The notes under the pieces are model-generated. The model searched no databases. It was not told the DNA's origin and saw nothing but the letters and a program-made list of their open reading frames with translations. A stretch of DNA of 64,000 nucleotides. Source: Andrena cerasifolii. Its lineage: Eukaryota; Arthropoda; Insecta; Hymenoptera; Andrenidae. The DNA is taken from the NCBI RefSeq assembly GCF_050908995.1, contig NC_135122.1:14238501-14302500 (forward strand). Direction: 5' to 3'. Positions 39,401 through 50,500 of the stretch are shown here, piece by piece (position 1 is the stretch's first letter; each line of letters begins with the position of its first letter). The translations under genes were made by a program, and so were the position numbers.

Positions 39401-42149
39401 TGGCACAGAGACGTATTCTCGACTACGAAACGTCCCTCGATTAAATTACCGCACGCATACTCGCACACTCCCTTACTTCCTTCGCCACCCTTTAACCCCG
39501 TTCATTCTGCTTTCTTTCCTTAACGTTACAGTAAATTACATTGTTCCTATTTACAGCGTGATATACATACAGATCGTTTCTCTATAAAAGTCATTTCGCG
39601 GTGCGTTTCTGGTTGCGCCTATTTCGTGATACAAAACCGCTGTAACTTCGTTTGAGATCGACCGATTTCCTGTTTCCTTAGGGCTAACGAACCATCGATC
39701 ATCGTTCACTCGATCGATCGTTCTTTTCTTCTCTTTCTTCTTCTTCTTTTTTTTTTGTTTTGGTACATTTTCTTCTTACGTTGCTAGCTGGCTTAAGGGA
39801 TTCAGATTTATTCTAGGGAGATCGATCGATCGTCGAATTCGTGTCGTTCGATCGTGTCGTTTTTTTCGTTCTTGTGTCGAATGCTACTATGATCCTTGGA
39901 TCGTTGTCACTGCTCCTCTGAACTGCGCTCCAGTCGAAAGAAAATTCAGCCGTGCCGTTGGTTAATAATCCGAGGGAGTTGTCGCACCGCGATGGAAATA
40001 TGAGTGGCTCTCGGCGTTATTTCAAAATGATAAGGGATGATTTAATTAAACTTTAAATATGCGTTTCACACAGTGATCTGGAATTTTCTGATAAAAAATA
40101 TTATGTTGTTCCTGGAACCTTCTTTTGTAAAGTCTGCGTGCTTTTTGAAATTACGCATCCTGAAAAGAATATTAAAAAAAGTGCCAGATCGTCATACTGG
40201 ATTAGTTAGTCAATGCAACTGCTAAGTTTTTCTCGTTATTGTTTTGATGTTTTCGAAATTACCTCGTTCCTTTCGGAAATATACACTGCGTAAAGGAACA
40301 TTGAAATAATAAAAAGGGACTTTGTGATATAGTGAAATAAATAGCACTTTCAGAATTCGCGTCAAAGCTAGTCTAAGTGTTTAATTTTGTATTTTTTAAT
40401 GATGCAATAAAAATTCCGTAAATACTGAGATACGTTTCCTCTTATTTTTAGAGCCACTCACATTTTTCCATGTTCGACAACTCCATTGATGAAGGAAATG
40501 TGCTGCAGCATACCCGCTATAAAAATTATTATCAAGGGGTCTGCGTTAACGACGTCGTCTGTTATCGGGGACAAATCAGCCTTCAATAAACTAACGTCGA
40601 TAACGTAGCTTGTAATATATAGAAGAACGACGAGAAATTTTGCTCGTAACGAAGGACTCGTAGGTTCTTTTCTCGCCGATTAGGCAGTCACATTTTTGTT
40701 CTGGTAACAGTCTTCTCGATCTTCCGACGACAAATCATGATTATTAATAAAATCGGAAGCACGATACTATTGCTGTAGACATCGAGGAATTAAATAAACG
40801 AACATGTTGTCGCAATAAGCATGTGCGTTATTTCTCGGTGAATAAATTATTGTACATGGAATATCGATGTACCATCGTGGCAGTATCTATTGTTATTGTT
40901 ATTACCGTTGAACAGGCAGTGTTATTAAATATTTCGTTTCATTCTTACTACGTCATTATTGGTACGTATCCATCTTTGCGTTTCAATCGCAAAGATTTTT
41001 AGCTTCAAACAAAAGCATTTGAAAAGTGGATAAACGCGTTGGTGTTTCACTTTAGAAGATAGAAATCATTATATTAAACGCAAGCTTCGTTTTTATTCCG
41101 CAGCAAACAATAAATTCTCGCCCCATCATGGAAATTTATTTTACTCATTTACCAAAATTCAGTTCCACGTGAAACATTTCCTAAATACTGGCGGATAATT
41201 CCGACCGAATTCCTTCGATCGGTTAATCAATCCATTCACCCTTCTATTACACCTTTCCCTCGAATCTGACTGTTCCGTTCGGACATCGAAATCTACCTCA
41301 CAACCTTATTCCGTCCTAACTTCCGTCCTAGCTTCAACGACGTCCTCCGTGCTCGGTTCCGGTACCGGTCGCAAGACGAGCGCTGCCCGCATAAAATATC
41401 TTCTCTCTTCATTTACAATCTCAACATTCATTATATCATCTGGCCCGAAACCCCAGCGTTTAAAACAGTTACTTCTCGATAACAACAGTATCTTCAACAA
41501 CGATAAGACCACTCAACGTCCATTCCCTCCCAGCGACCAAAGAATCCTCGTGTTCGAAACACTTCGAACCCTTCGCCACCGAGTGCATATTTACAACCAT
41601 CACACTCTTATTCACCAGCTCGACGGTCAAGGCCCTCGATTCACTTTCAATTTCAGACGCGCGTAAAAATCGACGTACGAGAAACTAAGCTCGTCCACTT
41701 CCACCCGCGTTTCCAAGTCGAAATTTAATTCATACCCGCCACAAGTTCCCTTTCCCGCAGACCGGCCCCGTCACTTCCTGAGCGTTCGACGACCACGTTT
41801 CCTCTTTGCCTCGAGGGGATCCTGGCCAGGCGTGATCAACGGAATTATACAACGAATGGAAAAGAAAGACGCGAAAGGAATGGGGAGGAACGTCACCACC
41901 GCGCGCTCGTTTCCCGGTACCGAGGCGCGCGAAAGAAGTCCCCTCGGCTTTCCGCTCGGCGAAACGACGATTGATCGACGACTGTTGTACCGGTGGCTCG
42001 AACGTGGTTTACAGCGGCCTCGTTACACGGGCGGGCGTGACTCTCGAAAATCGGTCTGTCGATTAAAAGCAGTACTTTCGCGTGCTCACTTCCGGTACCG
42101 GGCTCAAGGACGGGGGTCGTCCCTCGCGCGGGACAACCCCTTCCTCCTG
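30460..42149. other. Unassigned sequence downstream of eva-1-like gene
   Basis: About 11.7 kb with only short frames. It contains an (AAT)n run, two 11-base homopolymers (G at 31048, C at 34424) and a polypyrimidine stretch at 39720-39760 with dense GATC/CGATCG words (39680-39850). The part nearest 42150 probably includes the eva-1-like 3' UTR. A piece matching the core of the 12.5-14.4 kb repeat unit lies at 41079-41104 on the minus strand. Confidence 0.5.
32968..32985 (+). repeat. (AAT)6 microsatellite
   Basis: Six AAT units, responsible for an Asn run in an otherwise unremarkable open frame. Confidence 0.95.
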
Positions 42150-42378
42150 TCAGCCGTAGTAGTAGCTTTTGGTGTTGAGGCTCCGTGGATTCTCGGGGCG
42201 CAGGATCGTGTGGAGGCTGTCGGTGCCCACCATGTGATTGCCCAGGTCCACCCTCACCCCTGTGTTTGGGTTGTGGTGAACCGGTGGCGGGTGGATCGGT
42301 GTCGGCGACAGAGGTATCCTCGTGTCCGCGTAGTAACGTTCACCGTGGAGCCTCTCGGCCAGCGGGGTCTCTGGGAGC
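42150..42378 (-). CDS. eva-1: EVA1/eva-1-like membrane receptor, C-terminal exon with stop
   Basis: Terminal coding exon. A strong acceptor (GCTTTCCTTGCAG) precedes one base completing an Arg codon, then 75 codons and a TGA at 42152-42150. The encoded tail is proline- and histidine-rich in the middle (SPTPIHPPPVHHNPNTG) and ends in RSLNTKSYYYG. That ending resembles the RSLNRYY C-terminus of vertebrate EVA1A as I remember it, which independently supports the family call. Together the three exons give 233 residues of the protein. The opposite strand has a 197-codon open frame here (41832-42425), which is a shadow. No close polyadenylation signal is obvious; AATAAA occurs on this strand about 1 kb downstream (near 41092-41140), so the 3' UTR may be long. 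Confidence 0.82.
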
Positions 42379-43405
42379 CTGCAAGGAAAGCGCGAATTAG
42401 GTGGATGTTCTGGAACGAAAAATGATGCGAACTTTGGGAATTTCTTAAAACAAAACCATTAAATATATTTACTTCCAGCTTTGTGGCTTCATTTGTCAAT
42501 CTTCAGATAATATGAAAACAAAAATTGTATGCAAAAATAGTAGTTATATCCGGAGTTATAGTGCTTGAAATAGAGCGCCTTACAAAAATCATATGCGCAT
42601 TGTTAGCATAAAATCAGCCGTTGTAGTTGTCTGATAGAGAAAATATTAAAATTTGTGTAATCTGTATGAGCGTGGCTATCGCCTGAACGAGATTGAATGA
42701 GAAATAGTGAAAATTAAAAAAAAAATGGCTGCGTCTAAAACAGGCATCGATTTCTGCAAAAAATTCGCTGGTTTTAAGTCGTAAAACTCTAATTTTGCAA
42801 TAACCGACTTAGTTTTAATATCACCGAGAATGAGGCATCTACTGAAGATGTATGCCAAGTTTCAAGTAAATCGGGTGATTGTTTTTTGAGATATCATGCT
42901 AACGGATCCGAAAAACATCGTTTCGGCAAAGGCGCGTTCAAAAGTTTTAGGTACTGTTATTTTCTAATTAAATTTCTTTTAAAATGTTGCCTAAATATGT
43001 ACAAATATAGGCATAAAGTTTTCAATTAATATAATTCGAGGGTTTCGTTTTAAAAAAATCCCAAAATATCGCGCTCCTTTTCAGGCCGTTGAAGTAGGGA
43101 GACCCCTTAATGCGATATTTGGTGCTAGGATTAGTTTACCTGGTAAAGAAATTGTTGTAAAGTGGAAATACTTGATTCGACGAGAAGGGAATTGCGAGAT
43201 TTGTAATTTCTGGTTGAGGAATTTAGTTTTGTATAATAAATGACCGTGTCTAGGTTCTCCTGTATTTTCACATTTGCGAGGAATGTTGAGGGGGTGAGTA
43301 GCAGTGTGCGTTTTTGAATTCTAAATAGTAATTAAGACTTTTAAATTAGTCTTTTGTATGTGGAAGCGAGTAAACCACGTATTCGTTTAAAAAAGGGCTA
43401 CAAAC
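42379..43405 (-). other. Last intron of the eva-1-like gene
   Basis: Intron of 1027 bases, starting GTTTGT and ending TTGCAG, between the membrane exon and the terminal exon. It contains one copy of a dispersed repeat (42550-43110) listed separately. No other coding exon is visible. Confidence 0.75.
42550..43110 (+). repeat. Dispersed repeat, copy 1 (in eva-1 intron)
   Basis: About 560 bases without coding capacity. It shares an ordered series of words with 58030-58330 on the other strand: CATCTACTGAAGATGTATG, CAAGTAAATCGG, TTTTGAGATATCATGCTAAC, AAAAGTTTTAGGTACTG and an end reading GTAGGGAGACCCCTTAA. The phrasing and the AGGGAGACCCCTTAA end resemble interspersed non-autonomous elements seen in arthropod genomes. 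The exact family and the left boundary are not determined. Confidence 0.6.
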
Positions 43406-43637
43406 CTCGTGTCTTGCATTGGGACTGGCACAGGAGTCGTAAGATCGATATCAGCGTCGATCTCAGAAATATCATCGGTGAATCCGTTCGGCAGTGGCTC
43501 GTTATTTGCATGGAATTTCGCGTCCCTCTTGGCACGATGACGGCTGACTAGTAGACGCCCGATCACCAGGCCCAGAAATATTAAAATTCCGGCGGTGACC
43601 GATACTATGATGTAGAGGTAGAACTTTTCTTGATTCT
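43406..43637 (-). CDS. eva-1: EVA1/eva-1-like membrane receptor, transmembrane exon
   Basis: Second visible exon, in phase with both neighbours. The acceptor is a pyrimidine-rich TTTCTCTTCGTGCAG, and the exon begins by completing a Lys codon. It encodes NQEKFYLY, one hydrophobic membrane segment (about residues 6-30 of the exon, with VSVTAGILIFLGLVIGRLLV) and a basic stop-transfer stretch (SRHRAKRDAKFH). An acidic cytoplasmic part follows (FTDDISEIDADIDL) and then a Pro/Val-rich run. One membrane span, next to the AYSF.S motif and followed by basic and then acidic cytoplasmic residues, fits the EVA1 (FAM176) family. The donor is ACGAG|GTTTGT, less standard at +3, but the two-base phase is exactly what the next exon needs. 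Confidence 0.82.
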
Positions 43638-44313
43638 CTGCACGAAGAGAAACAATATGCAACATTCAGTTAATAATCGATCCAGTGAAAGCTTGGGCAT
43701 TCTGAGTATCGCGTGGGCATCTAATCGCATGCAAAACTACTGGAAACTCTTGCCACTGGGACAAATGCAATGCCAAACACAGTGCTCAATCCTTCTGACT
43801 GCAAACCTTGGAAACTAATCTCGTTTCGAGCAAACGGATGCATTCTACTTTCCAACTATTCGCTTCTTCAGTTCTCTACTTAAAGAAAATACTATAACCA
43901 TCATCGTCTTCGAACTGTTCTCCTAATTAGATCCCTCTCCCCAAGTGTCCAACAAAATCACTTACTGAAATTTTCGCTTTCATCGCTCAATACTTTTCAA
44001 ATAATACACCCTGTTACCAGTGGTCGGTAAACTGACGAGTACGTTAACAACGTCAAAAACATGGGATTCCTACGCAAACAACCGTGAGTAAGTTATCGAT
44101 TGAAAGTAACATCACCAACAGTCGGTAACTTTCCAACAGCCACCAACCAGGATATCCCCTTTATCGGTAAACTCTGTGTCGGCACTTTACTCACTCGAAA
44201 TCCATTGTATCGGTTGAGAAGGGTCGGTAGCAACGAGGAGAGTCGGTAAGATTGCGACTTACCCGCTGACGGTAGGATGGCATGAGACGTGGGAGAACAG
44301 TTGTGGTACTTAC
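43638..44313 (-). other. Intron of the eva-1-like gene
   Basis: Intron of 676 bases with a GTAAGT donor and a pyrimidine-rich acceptor, splitting a codon after its first base. Several short SGTAAC/GTCGGTAA-like words recur at 44020-44250, but nothing else is recognised. Confidence 0.75.
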
Positions 44314-44556
44314 TCGAGATGAATGAGTATGCATTGATCCATTCATTGATATATCCGACAACGACCCGATCCTCTTCGGGAGCGGCGTAGATCACCGTCG
44401 TGCAATTAATCGGCGACATCGTGCTGGTGGAAACATCCCTAGCAATGTCAGCTACGTTGTTGCCGAACATTATCGTCCCTTGAATAACCGGGGGCATTAA
44501 GGGCGAGTCTTTCGCTCCTACGCCGACCGATTTAAAGCTGTTCGATCGCGTGCCCA
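44314..44556 (-). CDS. eva-1: EVA1/eva-1-like membrane receptor, extracellular juxtamembrane exon
   Basis: Encodes 80 residues of the stalk just outside the membrane of an EVA1-family protein. In C. elegans EVA-1 is a co-receptor for the guidance cue Slit; vertebrate EVA1C binds heparan sulphate, and EVA1A acts in autophagy. The acceptor CTACACAG precedes TGGGCACG, and the donor TCGA|GTAAGT is strong. The exon contains a single cysteine in a sequon (INCTTVIY) and ends in YINEWINAYSFIS. Spliced to the next exon this gives AYSFISKNQEKFYLY, which aligns without gaps to the AYSFVSENPERAALY block I remember for vertebrate EVA1A. The first two bases finish a codon begun in an upstream exon that I could not find. 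No galactose-binding (SUEL) lectin exon, expected in the long forms, was recognised upstream. Confidence 0.8.
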
Positions 44557-47500
44557 CTGTGTAGACGCGATAAATCAGTGAACCGAGGAGACTGGTAGCG
44601 AAGGGGATGATTCGCGGTTTAATTGTAGCGATGAGAACGCTAGCAGACGTATGACACAGTAGAAGGTATTCATTTCTCGCCAGGTCGCGTGAATTCGGTG
44701 ATGCACAGTGGGTTTGGCTGCGCGCAGAGATTTTAAAACATCTACACTATTCAGTGTTCAGAGGGAAGTTCTTTCCTCTTTGAAGCCTTTCACCCTTTTC
44801 CAGGTCTTGTGAATTGACTTGCGTAGTCTGGCAGAAATTTGTTGCGATATCATTCGAATGTCTTACGAAAGAATGGCTAGAATAAAAGATGCTGAGTTCG
44901 AATATTTATGTACCTATCGGGGAATTCGTTGGATCCGAATTCGTAGAGATATGGTTACCTTTCTGGTAATTTATGTCTCTACCTGTTAGGCTCTCTTCTG
45001 GCCAGCGCTGCAAATATCCCTGGGTAGGAATAAACATTTGACTGCCAGTGCACGGAGGAAAATTGGAAATTTTCGAGAAACGTACGCTTCCAATTTCACT
45101 ACCAGCTTCCCGCAGAAACTCCAAAAGTTTCGTAGCTGAAATGTATCTCGTAGGCAAGGTATATGGCTACTGTATATACAGCATCTGGAGCATTTGAAGT
45201 ATTGATCTTATTGGGCAACATAGTTATTCCTGTATGTAACCAGTTTCTTATCTTCGTGTAGTTCCTCCACTACCCGAATTCATATCAAATAGCTGCACCC
45301 TGACATCAATGATCCTCCAGATACGATATACAATATGCACGTTGCACACTTCCTGGCGACAAATGAACACTGCTGCTCCCATTCCTCGTCGACGCCGTCA
45401 AATAATTATTACAGTTGGAACAAAATCAACTGACCCGTCGAAGCCACTCCCACTATAAATCGAGACAGACTGTACGTTCACTTTTATATCATAGAAGCTT
45501 ACTTCTCTATTTAAAAGACACAGTGTACGTGGTTGGGAGTTTATTCGAGGAAACCAGAAACAGGATGGTGGAGATGGCTGTCGTCGATGGCCTTGTATAA
45601 TTAATTTTGTTCTAACTAAGGAGCCTGTGTTGATCGAAAATTGATCAACCTCCAGGAACGAATCGATCTCATCGCTACTTGAACCTTCGATCGAGTGAGA
45701 TGCAGGAGAGTGAGAGTTCAATGCACAGACAGGTGCTGATAATTTATATCGACCATCCCCCGTCCCATTATTTACAAGAAGCCAAGATCGAGCTGATTAT
45801 TTTACAAACGACAGAAACGCACTAGAAGAGATTGGGGTGCAACGCGTTCATCGACGGTTAGAGTCGCGATAATCACTGGAGAATCGGTATTTACAGTTTC
45901 TTACTAGGCTCTATTTATGCGCACCCCGTGAACGATGCAAACCGTAATGGAGGGGATCGGTTAAATTCATTTCGCGGATAGCGTATTCTTGCCAAGGCAA
46001 CGGCTAATTATTCGGAGCTACGTTATGTATACAGTACTAGAAATAAAGTGATAGGTAATCCTCCACCAAATTGCGATCGTGTCATTATACAGTGGGCGAT
46101 ATTAATGTGAAGTAGAGTGGTGCTGTGTAAGTGGCAGAGCGTGTAGAGAAAGTCTAACAAGAGAGGAAACATCGAGGCATGGCTGAATTCGACTACCAAC
46201 AAGGAATTCTCTTTCTCCTGAAATTCAGTTCAATTATGTTAACTTATCTTGATTGAATCACGAAGCTAAGTATAAGAAAATATATGCATACACAATTTCT
46301 GAAAATTAACTGTGCACCGTAATACCCAGTGGCTGATTCTGGCCATCCCCAGGGACCAAATTTTCCAAACAAAAAATTATGATTCTTTTACTCAAACACT
46401 ATATTTTCTTTTGCTTCTCATAATTTACATACCACGCGCGTGTAAATTTATTTGTAATTCTGTTATGTATACAGGGTGTCTCAGAACGTTTGCACCCTGG
46501 GCCTTCTTCCTTAAATTCCCCACTGGTAACACCACTTCAAAGTGTCCCAAATTAAAACAGTAAATCTGAAATTATTAAATCTCCGCGACGCTCAGAACGA
46601 AAGGGATACATTCTACCCCCTTAAACAGAAGATTCACAATCCTTTATGCATCCCTCGCAAAACATTGCTTCTAATTATAATTCAGTGTACCTTCGCATCT
46701 TGATTGCTGAATAACTTAACTCTGTGTCCGTTAGTCTAACCTGTCGATCCCTCGATATCTAATTTTTTCCAAGCGAGCTGGAATTTAGACCAGCTCGATT
46801 AACAGTTGGCAAAGCGCAGAGGGTTTTGCTCGAAATAATGGCGGTAACGGGGGCAGAATGGTGGAGAAGTGACTCGATAACCCGCGGCGTGTCGTTCACC
46901 CCCGTGTTTTTCATGGATCGATGGATCCCGCAAAGGAGATACCGATACTCTGCGCTGTCGACAGGTCCCTGGAACCTCAGACAACCCGCGGGCGGATATT
47001 TTTCAGGGTAGCGCCGCTCCCGCTGAATGCCAATGGGAATGGAAATTCAAAGTTCGCGTGTTACACATCCGCGGGGCGCTACGCGCGGGGCTTTGTCACT
47101 GGTGTGGCGGGAATACGCGAACTACGTGTCGCAATCGGTATGCATTGTGCCGCTGTAACATCCAACACCCGCGAAAATGTCTATCTCGGCTTTAGCGAGC
47201 GACGGATTCGAACGCTCGATCGTTACGAAGTCGATGCCAGGTTAAGAGCAGCCGAGTGGCCTTACGCTGACGGACGTTCGGGTTGTAAATCTATGTCGAA
47301 TCGCTTCGAGGCACACCCCAATCTTAACGGTTTTCGAAAGTTTCATGCACCTGGGAAGTTTTGAGGGGTCGTTTGTTAGTCGATGAATGGAAAGTTGCGA
47401 TTGAAAAGTGATCTTAATATGAACTCTTACAATTCTAATTATATTTAGCTACTAGCTTTACCAGGTACTCAGTTTCGCCCGAAATTTAGAATCTGATTTT

Positions 47501-50500
47501 ATAAAAAGAAATTTTTTTTGTGAAAATGGTCACACTCATCTGGATTATTTAGTCAGGCATAATGAGCTGAGGCACATTTCGCGATCCAAGAGTTTATCGT
47601 TCGAAAGTTTTTAGGCGACAAACGCACAAACATATAGGTGCTTTCTGCTTTATATATTAAGATTAGAGCATCTGGGATTTGTCACGATTTTTCTGTGCAT
47701 TGAGATTTCTAAGGTCCCTCGAAATTGTTAACATTGTTGGAATTATGTAGAGTGGAACGAATGAATACAAGAACTTGGAATTATTTCTGCGTTAAGAATT
47801 TAGAATTTTAAGATTCATCTGATAAACTGGTTTAATCCAAATTAATTTTGACGAATCAAAGTCGATCTCGAATTTGAAGTAGGAGTTAGTGTAAGTATGG
47901 AAACACTTCATACAACTTACGAACTTCAAAACGATGATCCCGTTGCTCCTGTTTGTTTCACTTACGAAACGGAGGGAAGCGATCGTGGTTCTTTGCGAGA
48001 ACGCCTCCAAGACACTGATTTGCATAAACAGAGCAGCTTCGCGACGCAGTACTGCCGACGCGATGGAATTTCTATGAGAATCAGCGAATTAGCTGCCACG
48101 GGATTTTGAACCGACATCGACACGGCAAATGAATACGAGACGGGCGCGTGGTTTTCGATTCACAGAATCGAAAGTCGTCTTAATTTTTTATCCCCTTCTC
48201 CATTCAACTGCACCATCTACATTTTCCTGCGAAACCATTTTTTACATTTCCAAAAAATATATTTTCTTCGTAGATAAATGTATTATACGAGTGGATTTTT
48301 TAAAAATAGAATTTGGAATAAAGAAAGCGACAAGTTACATCGAGAATTTCTTGAAAATCTTAAGCATTTCTAAGTCTCGACTTCAAACAATTCCTTCACC
48401 ATGATTTTTGTTATCATTAGGATATCTCAAGACTTTCAATTGTTATAATGTTTCTCACTACAATTTACTTTAATTTGTACGAATAAAGGTAATGTTAAAC
48501 GGAGTTTAATAGAATAAAGAGATCTGTTTTACGCGACTAATTAAGAAATCACGATCACGGGGAAGGCAACTAATTAAATCACAATCAACGTTCTCTTGGC
48601 AAAAGTTACTCGAGATGTTTCCGTTGGACTTCCGACGGGAATGAAGAAAACTCTCCCGCAAGAGATTCCCAGGATAAAGTCTAACGAAGTTAAGTGACCT
48701 TTGTGGTTCCACGCTATTTACATCGAAATTTAAACAGCTAAACCTCCAACCGCGTTGCACCATACAGATTTATATCCACCGGCGATTCGGAGACGCTCAA
48801 AAGTTCCCAATTCCAAAGTCAGCGCGTAGCAAATGCTTGGAATCAATCCATGCTATTCCGAAGAAAAAGTATAATCTCCTGGAGTTTTTCACTTAAAGTT
48901 ACAGAAGCAACTAGTAGTTTCCACGAAAGAACTGTCCCACTTCTAGAACTCAACGAATGAAAAGAGTACTTTGATCAACCTTAGAAAATCATTTTATACG
49001 TGTTTCTGAAACGTGATATAGAAATTGAAAAATATTTTAATTGTACAAGAAGATCACTTTAAAGGATGCTTTCTCGGAAAACAGTGAAAAATAGTTTTCT
49101 GTACAATTCGAAATAGTGTAATAAAAATAAATTCAGAAGAATAGCACAGAAACTGAATTTATCTCTTCGAATTCTGTTAATTACCTGCAACTTTCCCCAG
49201 TACAAATCCAAATAGATCTCGTTTACGTAATCTTCTCGATATTTCGCATCAACCACCAGCTGTTGACACAAGTGTCATTTCCAGCAACGCGATGTTATCC
49301 CCCTTGGTAATATTATTTCCATCAACAACCTGTTTTCGTCGAAATTTCACAAGACACGAATTTACGAACGGGGAACACCATCCGCTATCAGCGCGCGATC
49401 GTCTTTCAATTAGGGATAAGTTGATGGAGGACCGATTTCCTAGGCGTTTTTTTCTTCGACGATTGTTAAACGGATCGGCGCACGTTCTTCCCATCGAAAA
49501 TTGAACGAAACAACGGCGCACACGAGGCTATCCTAGTCGAAGAGCTGCAGGCAAATATTTAAAACACGAACGTTATCAGCGGAACTCGCGATTTGCACAG
49601 CCGACCAGATAGTGCCGGTGTTCGCAGCCAGTTTTCTCAAATATTTAATTACGTAATCGAGTTCCCGCTGATAATAAAGCATCGAGCTGGGCGTTCGCCG
49701 ACGAATCACTAAATCACTAAAGCCTTGGGCCGCTCGGGCAATTCGATCTCATTTTACCAGATATTATTATTCCAAGTACTTACGCAGAGTGATTATTGCG
49801 GACGTCATTACGATTATTTAACTGAGACTGAAGTTTGAGAAAAGCGGATAAAATTTTTCGGATATTTTGTAAGATTGTCCAGTTGCATCTGTCTTTCTGA
49901 TATCATTAATGAATTCCCCGTTTTCCTAATAGTCTTAGTACCACTTTAAAATTTTCAAAATTACCCATTGCAAATGGGAATTCTTATTGTTACGATTTTC
50001 CTAGATTTAAGTAAGTGGAACTATTTTAATTTCTAACGAATGAGATCGCAGTGCAGGGCATGGGGGAATTCTGACGCCTCTTTATAAGCCTCTGGCTTTA
50101 TATTTCGTTGAAAAGACAGGTCTGCGTGAGTAATTCTGTTCGTATCTATTCTCCTCGAGTTACAGGAGATGGACGAGAGAAAAATGAAGTTTCAAAAAAA
50201 AAAAATTAAGAGTGGGAATTTTCATCGTTTTAAATTCCCATGGATTATTTTGAATTATGTATGGAATGGTTCCCGCACGATTTTAACGAGCGCCAATCCA
50301 CCGACGAAAGCCAGAAATCGCCTCAGTGCTTAATTTTTTTGCTCTATTAAAACGGTTATTTACGCGCGGGAATAATCGCGACGCAGACATTTTTCTCTCG
50401 CGTCGAGCCAGCCGAGTGGAGGTTTTTCGTCTCCTTTTCTTCTCTTTCTTCTGCTATTTCAATTAAAATATCATTTACCTGTACAACCAAGGAGGTGGAA

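Noticed and set aside
41832..42425. 197-codon open frame on the plus strand
   Set aside because: It runs antisense through the eva-1-like terminal exon, and its composition follows from that exon's codons.
45398..45721. Minus-strand frame with SSSDEIDSFLEVDQF as a possible upstream eva-1 exon
   Set aside because: No lectin or EVA1 feature, and no convincing acceptor/donor pair giving the one-base phase needed by the exon at 44556.
47160..47290. tRNA-like stretch (GTTCGAATCC on the minus strand, GCCGAGTGG on the plus strand)
   Set aside because: The T-arm stem pairs at only three of five positions, no matching acceptor stem exists at the right distance, and the two tRNA-like words are on opposite strands.
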